Source of the DNA: CAZDXJ01 sp964509475
GTDB taxonomy: Bacteria > Pseudomonadota > Gammaproteobacteria > Methylococcales > Methylomonadaceae
Assembly: GCA_964509475.1 (NCBI GenBank)
Contig: CAZDXJ010000097.1
Location: 1 to 7,236, forward strand
Reading direction: 5' to 3'
DNA: 7,236 nt
Positions 1 through 6,092 of the stretch are shown here, in pieces. The position numbers and the translations under genes are program-made. The notes under the pieces were generated by a model, which worked only from the letters and a program-made list of their open reading frames with translations, ran no database searches and was not told the DNA's origin. Position 1 is the first letter of the stretch. Each line of letters opens with the position of its first letter.

Positions 1-37
1 CAGAAATTAAGGGCATAATTAGTGCCATGAAATAATT

Positions 38-686
38 GTGCCGAACGGTATTGGTGTGCTTGGCACTATATGTAGTGGTTACCCCATAAAGTCGGGAAGA
101 GCCAGGTCGTACATTAATTGCAGGTGCGAATTCATTCGCACGATTCGAATAAATTCGAACCTGCACTGGGCTGTTCATTCCAAAATGGGAAATTACCAGG
201 ATATTTTACTCAGCACGGTTACGAATGGTTACGAATGCAAAAAAATGAAACCTGATAAGGGCTGGGATTACAACCCGGGGGCGGGTTTAACAGAAGGGGT
301 GAGGCGGGCGGTTGATAGTCGGCAAAACAAGGGGAATGGGGTATTATTGATGACTATGATTGATTTGTTATCACAGGAAACACCACCGGTCTCAAACGGT
401 GATTACCATAGGGCTGCAAGTGGTGGGAAACACGCTGGCTTTTTTAATAAGTACAATATGTTGGCTGATCAGGAATTAAAAAAAATCTATTGCGTCATTT
501 AAAAAGCAGATTGATAATCATAAAAAATGGATTGAAAACCCGGAGATAAAACTGGGGGACCTGTCACTATTTGACCCACGGCAAATCGAAGCATTGGTCA
601 ACAAAAAGTGGCCGAATGATATTGCAAGACAAACAGAGCAAATGAATATTATTATCGGTATTTTAATACAACGGGGACAAGAATAA
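38..686 (+). pseudogene. Mu gpF-like phage head morphogenesis protein, decayed 3' part
   Basis: Remnant of the minor head (gpF/gp30-type) protein that Mu-like phages use in capsid assembly. The frame is open from about 23 and runs to a stop at 500-502. Within it PDKGWDYNPG lies near 262-291, a motif I associate with the C-terminal part of Mu gpF-type proteins. A second frame then carries the rest: starting in the A8 run at 478-485, the reading ELKKSIASFKKQIDNHKKW continues lysine- and glutamine-rich helical sequence to a TAA at 684-686. Losing one A from the run would join the two frames. A REP pair lies inside at 119-165, and the sequence before about 170 is poorly recognisable, although an NCRC motif overlaps the left edge of that repeat. 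The order F-like, small ORF, G-like follows Mu. The family call is from motif memory; decay is seen directly. Confidence 0.6.
119..165. repeat. Inverted pair of REP hairpins (REPIN-like)
   Basis: Two 22-nt units face each other. The + strand unit at 120-141 is GCAG followed by the hairpin GTGCGAAT-TC-ATTCGCAC. The minus-strand unit at 164-143 is GCAG followed by GTTCGAAT-TT-ATTCGAAT. They agree at 18 of 22 positions. One pair of differences is compensatory (a G-C stem pair in one is T-A in the other), which argues that the fold is conserved. A GYAG tetranucleotide at the foot of a short hairpin is the known layout of REP sequences mobilised by RAYT (TnpA_REP) transposases. The flanking T119/A165 also pair. 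The unit is related to that at 6026-6047. Confidence 0.75.
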
Positions 687-910
687 TGAAAGACGTTATA
701 TTGGAAGAAATACTTACCCTGGCTTTAGAACAGTTAGAAAACAAACAGGACGTGCTGTCTGATTTCGATAAAGGCCGAATGATGGCATTTTACGAAATAT
801 TGTCCACAGCAAAAGAACAGGCTGATTTACTGGACGTTAAATTTGATGATAAAAGGTTGAACCAGGCCAATCCAGAGAAATTGCTGGCCTCAAAAAAACA
901 AGCGGCTTGA
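686..910 (+). CDS. Small phage-associated hypothetical protein (74 aa)
   Basis: This is an intact ORF with no function I can name. It is acidic and helical throughout, with a central stretch SDFDKGRMMAFYEILSTAKE (residues 25-44) of a type I recall from small proteins between head genes of Mu-like prophages. The C-terminus is short and lysine-rich. The start is well supported: GGGGA at 673-677 lies 8 nt upstream of ATG, and the ATG overlaps the stop of the preceding gene by one base (TAATG). Its own stop (908-910) abuts the ATG of the gpG-like gene at 911, so all three were once one translationally coupled set. It is the only open gene of the phage fragment, while both neighbours are broken, so it may be expressed little or not at all. 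Confidence 0.6.
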   Translation: MKDVILEEILTLALEQLENKQDVLSDFDKGRMMAFYEILSTAKEQADLLDVKFDDKRLNQANPEKLLASKKQAA

Positions 911-1521
911 ATGATATCCATTGAACTAGTAGTTCGTTTCATCAAAAGGTTTACAATAATTTGTTCGAAAGTGATTTTTAATAGAGCAAATTTTTCATAC
1001 ATTTACTGACCGAAAGGTTTATCAATAAATGTAAATGTTATAACGAATCGTTCTACTAGACACCCGACAGGTTGAGTCAGCATTAAACAGATTGCAACAG
1101 AGAACAGCAAATCTCAACCCAGCGCTAGATACAATTGGCGCGCACATCGTTTCTGAAATTGCATTAAATTTCAGAGACACGCGAGACCCATACGGCAACC
1201 CGTGGCAAGAGCTGTCACCTGTCACGATTGCAAAGCGCCGTAATCGCAGCAACAAGCCGCTCAACGACACAGGTCGCTTGAAAAACAGCATCACCCACAA
1301 CGTCACCCATAACGCGGTTGAAATCGGCACTAATGTCGAATACGCCATCAACCATTAGTGTGGCGCACGAAAAGGACAAGACAGCGCCTCGCCGCTCATC
1401 CCCTGGGGCGATTGTTCCGGCACGGCCATTTTTACCCACCGAGCAAGGCGGCCTGCCGTCATCATGGGAGCAGGATATTATCGACATCATCCATAACCAT
1501 TTAAACGACGCATTGCCTTGA
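911..1521 (+). pseudogene. Mu gpG-like phage virion morphogenesis protein, disrupted
   Basis: Remnant of the virion morphogenesis protein (Phage_tail_S/Mu gpG family) that acts in head and tail assembly of Mu-like phages. The N-terminus MISIEL (911-928) is cut by a 128-bp element. Joining it to 1059 gives MISIELDTRQVESALN followed by the family-like sequence DPYGNPWQELSP, DTGRLKNSIT and GTNVEYA. At 1356-1358 a TAG stop falls where the family has its conserved HQFGG-type motif (here H-stop-CGA). The C-terminal part then appears one frame over, with IVPARPFLPT followed by DIIDIIHNHL, ending at 1519-1521. So there are three lesions: insertion, nonsense codon and frameshift (between about 1360 and 1410). 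Without the element and one TA the gene would be about 160 codons, an ordinary size for the family as I recall it. The start at 911 directly follows the upstream stop, implying coupling. Confidence 0.8.
929..1056. mobile_element. 128-bp MITE-like element with TA target duplication
   Basis: A short AT-rich element with no credible coding capacity. Its ends begin GTAG and pair as imperfect terminal inverted repeats: 929-961 against the complement of 1024-1056 gives 23 matches in 33 positions without gaps, including GTAG, TTC and TTTACA blocks. It is flanked by TA at 927-928 and 1057-1058 within CTAG on both sides. Deleting the element plus one TA restores the phage reading frame exactly. Insertion at CTAG with TA duplication is the known habit of IS630/Tc1-mariner transposases, so this is probably a non-autonomous derivative of that group; the family assignment is inference. 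Two internal direct repeats with the core AAAGGTTTA lie at 945-953 and 1013-1021. Confidence 0.75.
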
Positions 1522-1572
1522 TTTTTTCTGATTGGCATGGACAAATTGTCAGTGTCTTTGCTTTTTTTATAT

Positions 1573-2709
1573 TTACGGCAATTGGTTGGGAAGTTGAGTG
1601 TCGATCAGCTGCTTGTATACTATCAAGTGATGTTGCCAGAAACTGTCGTTTTTTTCCTTGTTATCCTTGATGCCGCGCAGTGAAACCAATTGTCCGCATT
1701 GCGTGTAGTTGATCGATGCCGATGCGCTGATTCCTCCGGTAGCCTCGCTAAGATAGTTTTTATCGATGTTGTCGAATAAATAGCTTCTTGCCTGTTTTGC
1801 ATTATCGTTGACAAATTCACCGACTATCTTGCGTATCCAGCGTAATGTGGCGCCGATTCCATTGACCAGTTTTGCGGCAATCTTGCCGATGAATTTTATT
1901 TGCTTCAAAAAAACAGGAATTGGATTTGCGGTGATGTCATCGATAAGTCCGATAGAAAACGGTACCTGGGTTACCCAGTCGCGGGAATTATTGATACAAA
2001 TTGCCCGTCCCTCGTTACCCGCAACTTGAGCGAAATGTTGGGCAAATTGCCAGTTTCCGGGTTTTGGTTGCGCAAAGACATAAGATTTGAAGCTGAGGTT
2101 TTTCGAACTTATCCGGTTGTCAAAAACAGTAGTATTATCCGTTTGGCTGGCGTGATAAAACAATGCGTGCAGTAAAGTTGCGATGGCAGCTCCCTGGCTA
2201 TGTCCGACAATGTAAATTTCGCTGTTATCTTCAATTTGAAGCAACTGCCGCAAAATTCCTTTTTGTTTATGAAAGGTCAAAATAGCCGCCCCCCAACTGA
2301 AACCAAGGTGTACTGCGCCATCTTCGACAGGGGCAAAACATAACGGCAGTCTGTTGTTTTGTGGTCCTACTTCCAGAAAGCCGTTTGATTTAAGCGTGGT
2401 TGCCAGGGCATCGTTTACGATACTGCCTATATCGTTTACCGTGCCCCGGATTATGACTGCATATTGTTTACTGTCTTGTTTGTGCCAGAATTCCCAGGCA
2501 TTATCGAAAGGGCCCAAACCATCCTGTTCTTCACCGGTTCTGTTTTTTTCCTTGTCACCGGAAAACTTGTTATGGCCATCGAAGATTTTTGTCCATCCCT
2601 GCGGGGGATCGGGGATTGGTGCATCGGTTCCGGTGCCATTAAGCTGCATGCATAAATTAAGAAATACTTGGGCTTCAGTTTTATAAAAACCGTTGGTAAG
2701 TTCTGCCAT
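1573..2709 (-). CDS. Class 3 lipase family protein (alpha/beta hydrolase)
   Basis: Predicted esterase or lipase of 378 aa in the fungal lipase-like (Lipase_3) group, hydrolysing acyl esters of unknown substrate. The nucleophile elbow GHSQG is at residues 169-173 (Ser171). A probable acid is Asp244 in NNSRDWVTQVP, and the histidine is His360 or His361 in QHHLIVYK near the C-terminus, giving the expected Ser-Asp-His order. The strand IIRGT at 86-90 fits the usual oxyanion region. Residues 262-305 form a lysine-rich amphipathic or hydrophobic helical insert that could contact membranes. I see no signal peptide or lipobox, so it is either cytoplasmic or exported by a route not visible here. The start is chosen at MAELTNG because AGGAGG lies 4 nt upstream; an ATG 13 codons earlier lacks this. 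It lies last in the minus-strand gene row, 61 bp after a glycosyltransferase. Confidence 0.8.
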   Translation of the reverse strand: MAELTNGFYKTEAQVFLNLCMQLNGTGTDAPIPDPPQGWTKIFDGHNKFSGDKEKNRTGEEQDGLGPFDNAWEFWHKQDSKQYAVIIRGTVNDIGSIVNDALATTLKSNGFLEVGPQNNRLPLCFAPVEDGAVHLGFSWGAAILTFHKQKGILRQLLQIEDNSEIYIVGHSQGAAIATLLHALFYHASQTDNTTVFDNRISSKNLSFKSYVFAQPKPGNWQFAQHFAQVAGNEGRAICINNSRDWVTQVPFSIGLIDDITANPIPVFLKQIKFIGKIAAKLVNGIGATLRWIRKIVGEFVNDNAKQARSYLFDNIDKNYLSEATGGISASASINYTQCGQLVSLRGIKDNKEKNDSFWQHHLIVYKQLIDTQLPNQLP

Positions 2710-2713
2710 GTTG

Positions 2714-2719
2714 CCTCCT
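2714..2719 (-). promoter_or_regulatory. Ribosome binding site of the lipase gene
   Basis: AGGAGG on the minus strand, with CAAC between it and the ATG at 2707-2709. It is a complete Shine-Dalgarno match and selects this start over the in-frame ATG 13 codons upstream. It also suggests strong translation independent of the glycosyltransferase genes before it. Confidence 0.75.
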
Positions 2720-2732
2720 GTTGGGGATAATA

Positions 2733-2758
2733 AACCCGTTTTCATCATCGCACGGGTT
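2733..2758 (-). terminator. Hairpin between glycosyltransferase and lipase, possible weak terminator
   Basis: AACCCGT (2733-2739) and ACGGGTT (2752-2758) form a perfect 7-bp stem with a 12-nt loop. It lies in the 61-bp gap after the glycosyltransferase stop. Read on the minus strand, the stem is followed by TATTAT rather than a clear run of T, so it is a weak terminator candidate or an attenuating structure. An inverted repeat alone in an otherwise empty gap is modest evidence. Confidence 0.3.
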
Positions 2759-2765
2759 GATTTAG

Positions 2766-2782
2766 CAATATTACAAATATTG
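2766..2782 (-). other. AT-rich palindrome over the glycosyltransferase stop codon
   Basis: CAATATT and AATATTG form a perfect 7-bp stem with a 3-nt loop and span the TAA at 2771-2773. Stacked just before the GC-richer hairpin at 2733-2758, it gives two successive stem-loops at the end of the mRNA coding for the glycosyltransferases. It may protect the 3' end. It is too AT-rich to be convincing on its own. Confidence 0.3.
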
Positions 2783-3583
2783 ACTTACGCCTTTTTCGGC
2801 GCGAGTCAAGCGGGTTTGTTTGAGCCTTTGCATCAGACGTTGATAATTGCGTTGTTGATGGGTTTTATCGTGCGCCGGGTGCCACAAATGTAATACCGGT
2901 AGCGCAAAACGGCCCTCTTTTCGGTAAACGCCCTGGTGAATCAGGCGTATGACCAGATCGGAGTCTTCATAACCCCAGCCTTCAAATTGTTCGTCAAAGC
3001 CGTTGACTTGCAAAAAATCGGCTTTCCACACACCCAGATTGCAAGTCATGGCTTGTTGCCATTTACGGGCTTGCAGTTTGCGCAGATTTCCTAACGGTAA
3101 ACGCAACAACGGACTGATCCGGTTGATTTTTTTCTGCAATCGCAACGTGCCGAAAAATAACAAAGAAGCTTGGTATAAAGGGACAGGCCGGGTCAATACG
3201 TGCCGGGTAAACGCTTGATTCAATAATACCCGATTTCCCGGTACAAAATAACCCTTTTCAGCCAGTTGCCGGTGTTTTTCGATAAAGTCGGGGAAAAGCA
3301 GGCAATCGCCATCGGTGAATATCAGATAATCGCCGTGACTTTGCGCCACCGCCTTGTTGCGGATGGTTCCGGCGCGAAAGCCCCGGTCGGCATGGAAAAC
3401 ATGCCGTATTGCAATGTCCCGGTTTTGATAGTGTTTTATTTTGTCGGCGGTGGCTTGTTCCGAGCCGTCATCGGCGATTAGAATTTCAAAATTTCGATCC
3501 GGTTGATTGAGCAGGCTGTCCAGGCAAAGGCCTAACGCTTCGGGCCAGTTATAGGTGGTGACGATGACAGATATGAGCGGCAT
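2771..3583 (-). CDS. Family 2 glycosyltransferase with C-terminal galactosyltransferase-like region
   Basis: Transfers a sugar from a nucleotide-sugar donor during LPS or surface glycan assembly, probably at the cytoplasmic face; donor and acceptor cannot be read from sequence. The 270 aa begin with the GT-A fold opening SVIVTTYNW (residues 5-13). ADDGS (37-41) contributes to the nucleotide site, and the metal-binding motif DGD is at 91-93 in IFTDGDCLLF. The second half has GFDEQFEGWGYEDSDLVIRL (195-214), the typical Glyco_transf_7C motif with Glu206 and Asp207 as candidate catalytic residues, then HLWH (232-235). No membrane helix is evident. The ATG overlaps the preceding gene's TAA by one base (TAATG) and has no clear ribosome binding site of its own, so translation probably depends on reinitiation from that gene. 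Chondroitin-synthase-type relatives share this architecture, so the specificity is open. Confidence 0.85.
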   Translation of the reverse strand: MPLISVIVTTYNWPEALGLCLDSLLNQPDRNFEILIADDGSEQATADKIKHYQNRDIAIRHVFHADRGFRAGTIRNKAVAQSHGDYLIFTDGDCLLFPDFIEKHRQLAEKGYFVPGNRVLLNQAFTRHVLTRPVPLYQASLLFFGTLRLQKKINRISPLLRLPLGNLRKLQARKWQQAMTCNLGVWKADFLQVNGFDEQFEGWGYEDSDLVIRLIHQGVYRKEGRFALPVLHLWHPAHDKTHQQRNYQRLMQRLKQTRLTRAEKGVSQYL

Positions 3584-4332
3584 TATTTTGTTTGGCTTTG
3601 TTGCTGCAGAAGCCAGAGCTTGGCGTATTTATAATAAGCGCCTTCGGCATTGGATAAGGCCAGCATCAGGCCATGAGGGCCATCGAGACAGGCGCCTTTG
3701 AGGATATAGGTGCGGAAAAAAGTCCATAAAGCCCGCAATATAGCTTGGCCTAAGGAGGTTTTTTTGCCTTCCTGCATTCGCATTTGTGCGCCTAATGATG
3801 AATACTGGTTCATTTTAACAAGGACTTCCTCAAGGTCGGTGAAGGCTTCATGGATTAATGGATGCTGGCATGTTCCGGTTTTTCCGTCAATGACAATGCG
3901 CTCGTGTACCGGGTCAGGGCTGAAACGGCCGCAGCCGCGGCGAAACAAGCGCGGTGTGTAATCCGGCCACCAGCCACCGTGCTTGATGAATTGGCCACAG
4001 TAACTGGACAGGCGCGGTATATTGAAGGCAGCGTATTGGTTTTGTTCCAGCTTGTTCTGGATTTCCTGGCGCAGCGCATCGCTTACCCTTTCATCGGCAT
4101 CAATGGAGAGTATCCAGTCACCGCTGGCCTTATCCAGCGCCCGCTGTTTTTGCAGGCCAAAGCCGGGCCAGTCGGTTTGATAAACCTTATCAGTATAGTT
4201 CAGGCATTTTTCGCGGGTATCGTCGCTGCTGCCCGAATCCAGCACAATAATTTCATCGGCCCAGTGAACCGATTGCAGACAGGCGTCAATATGCGCCGAT
4301 TCATTTTTGGTGATGATGATAACGCTTAACAT
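3583..4332 (-). CDS. WaaE/KdtX-like LPS core glycosyltransferase (family 2)
   Basis: Probably adds a hexose to the inner LPS core (beta-1,4-glucosyltransferase type), working in the cytoplasm on lipid A-core. The protein is 249 aa, about the usual size. It opens with MLSVIIITKNE, then LDSGSSDDT (31-39) and the metal-binding SIDADERVS (76-84). GGWWPDYTPRLFRR (119-132) and DPVHERI (140-146) follow, which are hallmarks of this subfamily. The C-terminus carries FFRTYILKGACLDGPHGLM (205-223), likely an amphipathic membrane-association segment. An ATG 25 codons upstream exists, but the extra residues resemble no part of the family and would overlap the ligase gene by 82 nt; the chosen start overlaps it by only 7 nt (ATGTTAA). 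The enzyme class is secure. The exact sugar is inferred from family resemblance. Confidence 0.85.
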   Translation of the reverse strand: MLSVIIITKNESAHIDACLQSVHWADEIIVLDSGSSDDTREKCLNYTDKVYQTDWPGFGLQKQRALDKASGDWILSIDADERVSDALRQEIQNKLEQNQYAAFNIPRLSSYCGQFIKHGGWWPDYTPRLFRRGCGRFSPDPVHERIVIDGKTGTCQHPLIHEAFTDLEEVLVKMNQYSSLGAQMRMQEGKKTSLGQAILRALWTFFRTYILKGACLDGPHGLMLALSNAEGAYYKYAKLWLLQQQSQTK

Positions 4333-5549
4333 GATTGTGTGGGTTTTTCCGCAGCTTGCGTACTTGTCAGAGGCGCCAGACTCAAGGCAATCAGACAGGC
4401 AAACCAATGGCCTTCGGCATGATCAAGAAGGGTTGAGTTGAGCAGGCTGTTGAGGGTAAAGGTAAGCAGGACGCCTTGCGCGAACCATTGTTGTTTTGCG
4501 GCCAGCAATTTTTGTTGGCGATAATAACTGAATAACAATCCAAGAAACAACAGGATGCCCAAAAGGCCGGTCTGTACGCCAAGCATGAGAAATTCATTGT
4601 GTGCATTTGATGTTTTAATGTCATCAGCGGCGGCAACCCGGGCATATTGTGAAGCAAAACTTCCGGTGCCGTGACCGAGCAGGGGTTTTTCGGCAATCAG
4701 CTCGATGGAATGTTTCCAGAAGGTCAGGCGCTGCCCCATGGAAGAATGGGTTTCGGTATGGCCTTGCAGATACGACCGGGAATTGGCAATGCCTTCATGG
4801 ATGCGTTGACCGCCGCTGCTGAAATTGAGGAAAAATATAAAAAACAGAATATTAAAGCCAATAAAAGCCGCCGCCTTGAATTTACTCAAACGTTGATAGC
4901 TGAATAAAAAACTGAGTAGAAAATAAAGCAGTTGGCCGGTGCGTCCATCGATCATAAAAAACAGATTGCAGGTTGACAGCAGAAATAAAACGATCCAGAA
5001 CCTGCGCCAGGCGGGGTTGTCGATAAGCTGATGGGCGCAATAAAATGCCAGAAAGGCCATGAACAAGCTGTGGGTAATCCGCATTTTCAAACTGGGAGAG
5101 GCGCGTGCTGATTCCGGCGCCGGCAGGAAATCAAAATAAATCGCATAGGAGCTGATCAAGGTGATGAGCAAAGAGAGAAACAGGGCGTAGAAGCCCCAGC
5201 GATAAAAATTTTCCTGATCCAAAAAACCCAGTAATACGACCAGTAACAAAAGTTCATGATATTTTTTCAGGCCGGATAAACCTTCCTGAACCGGAACCGG
5301 ACTGTAGAAGATAGCCAGGGTCAGAGCGGTAAACAGGGCAAAGGCAAACAGAGCCGTGGGATTGCGCTTTAACAAGACAGGCAATTGCATGAATTGCCCG
5401 GACAGGAGCCAGATCAGAAAAATCAGAAAACTGAATAATGTCGTCAGAGCCGTGGAAAAAGGGATAACAAAGATGAGCAGGATGCTAAAAACAGCGCCGG
5501 TATAAAGGGCTTGTGACTGAAGCTGATTATATAAACGGGCAAACGGCAT
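4326..5549 (-). CDS. waaL: O-antigen ligase (WaaL-like, Wzy_C domain)
   Basis: Multi-pass inner-membrane enzyme of 407 aa that transfers O-antigen from undecaprenyl diphosphate to lipid A-core on the periplasmic side. About ten to twelve hydrophobic helices can be seen, from residues 17-50 through 384-393. The large loop before the Wzy_C end includes SMGQRLTFWKHSIELIAEKP (270-289), then GHGTGSF (292-298) and NAHNEFLMLG (315-324). His317 matches the histidine conserved in WaaL-type ligases, and Arg203 in DGRTGQ is a candidate for the conserved arginine. O-antigen polymerases (Wzy) share the domain. The neighbouring core glycosyltransferases favour ligase, but the sequence alone does not settle it. 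It is the first gene of three overlapping ones. No strong Shine-Dalgarno sequence lies before the ATG. Confidence 0.8.
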   Translation of the reverse strand: MPFARLYNQLQSQALYTGAVFSILLIFVIPFSTALTTLFSFLIFLIWLLSGQFMQLPVLLKRNPTALFAFALFTALTLAIFYSPVPVQEGLSGLKKYHELLLLVVLLGFLDQENFYRWGFYALFLSLLITLISSYAIYFDFLPAPESARASPSLKMRITHSLFMAFLAFYCAHQLIDNPAWRRFWIVLFLLSTCNLFFMIDGRTGQLLYFLLSFLFSYQRLSKFKAAAFIGFNILFFIFFLNFSSGGQRIHEGIANSRSYLQGHTETHSSMGQRLTFWKHSIELIAEKPLLGHGTGSFASQYARVAAADDIKTSNAHNEFLMLGVQTGLLGILLFLGLLFSYYRQQKLLAAKQQWFAQGVLLTFTLNSLLNSTLLDHAEGHWFACLIALSLAPLTSTQAAEKPTQSC

Positions 5550-5720
5550 ATTGGATGTTTGATCGGGTTTGAATTGAAAAAAATAATACAGTAACTATCC
5601 GCCCTAGGTTTGTTGGTGCTGGAGTTGATTTGCCAAAATACTTCCCTGTAAGCGTTGACAGCAATGTCCTGTTGCCGTCAGCCTGATAAAATCAATACCT
5701 GTTCTGGGCAATAAGGAGCG

Positions 5721-5747
5721 GGGCATTACAAAATAATGCCCATTATA
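5721..5747 (-). promoter_or_regulatory. Perfect palindrome next to a TATAAT box upstream of the ligase gene
   Basis: GGGCATTA (5721-5728) and TAATGCCC (5734-5741) pair perfectly around a 5-nt loop. Immediately before it on the minus strand is TATAAT (5747-5742), a perfect -10 consensus pointing toward the ligase gene, about 190 bp upstream of its ATG. I see no matching -35 box at 16-18 bp. It could be an operator over a start site, an mRNA 5' hairpin, or an unrelated repeat; on the minus strand no T-run follows, so it is not a normal terminator. Confidence 0.3.
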
Positions 5748-5821
5748 TACTGCACGCAGCCACATTTGCGGATTTTGAATATCAAATGAATCAAGCACGA
5801 AAAACACAAAAGCCTGTCAGG

Positions 5822-5888
5822 TTGGGTTCGGCGATAGCCGTAACCCAATAATTCCGTGCCATGTGTTGGGTTACGCTGCGCTAACCCA
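5822..5888. repeat. Pair of GTTGGGTT/AACCCA palindromes
   Basis: Two palindromes lie 18 bp apart. At 5822-5848, TTGGGTT and AACCCAA enclose GGC-GATA-GCC. At 5867-5888, TGGGTTA and TAACCCA enclose CGCTGCGC. Both share the outer TGGGTT/AACCCA stem and differ in the loop. The outer flanks read CAGG on the left and, on the opposite strand, GAGG on the right, so the two may face each other as a REP doublet. I recall such TTGGGTT...AACCCAA units as dispersed repeats in many proteobacterial genomes; copy number here cannot be seen. Confidence 0.6.
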
Positions 5889-6025
5889 TCCTCTATCGAC
5901 CGCAAATTGGATAATTTCCATCTTGCGATTGATATGGAGAGATGGTATCTACGAACCTGGGCAACGGGCATTGGCCGATCTGCTGCGCGCCTGTCGGCCA
6001 CCCGGTCGGCGATCGGCCTTGCGCT

Positions 6026-6047
6026 GTGCGGATCAATCCGCACCTAC
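6026..6047 (-). repeat. Single GTAG-footed REP hairpin, same family as 120-164
   Basis: On the minus strand the unit reads GTAG followed by GTGCGGAT-TG-ATCCGCAC, a perfect 8-bp stem with a 2-nt loop. It matches the unit at 120-141 at 18 of 22 positions, and two of the four differences are one compensatory stem change (G-C here, A-T there). GTAG at the hairpin foot is the classic REP signature recognised by RAYT transposases. I find no inverted partner within about 60 bp, so it appears to be a singlet. Confidence 0.7.
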
Positions 6048-6092
6048 CCCAATTCGATATTGGTTTTTACGGGATATGCCTTGCTCAGCCTT

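Noticed and set aside
1022..1351. Minus-strand ORF of 109 aa opposite the gpG-like gene
   Set aside because: It lies antisense to recognisable phage protein sequence, extends into the inserted element and has no family-like motif.
1092..1358. A separate ORF beginning at TTG 1092
   Set aside because: Homology-like sequence continues upstream (VESALNR) to 1059 and joins the ATG at 911 once the element is removed, so this is the interior of one broken gene and not an independent start.
1521..1572. Possible terminator between the phage remnant and the lipase, where two T-runs flank GACAAATTGTC
   Set aside because: The stem is only 5 bp with a 1-nt loop, which cannot form a normal hairpin, so no terminator is supported.
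2710..2748. Earlier in-frame ATG for the lipase
   Set aside because: It lacks a ribosome binding site, and the perfect AGGAGG lies inside this stretch, correctly spaced for the later ATG.
4333..4407. 25-residue N-terminal extension of the WaaE-like protein
   Set aside because: The family begins at MLSVIIITKNE, and the extension would overlap the ligase coding sequence by 82 nt.
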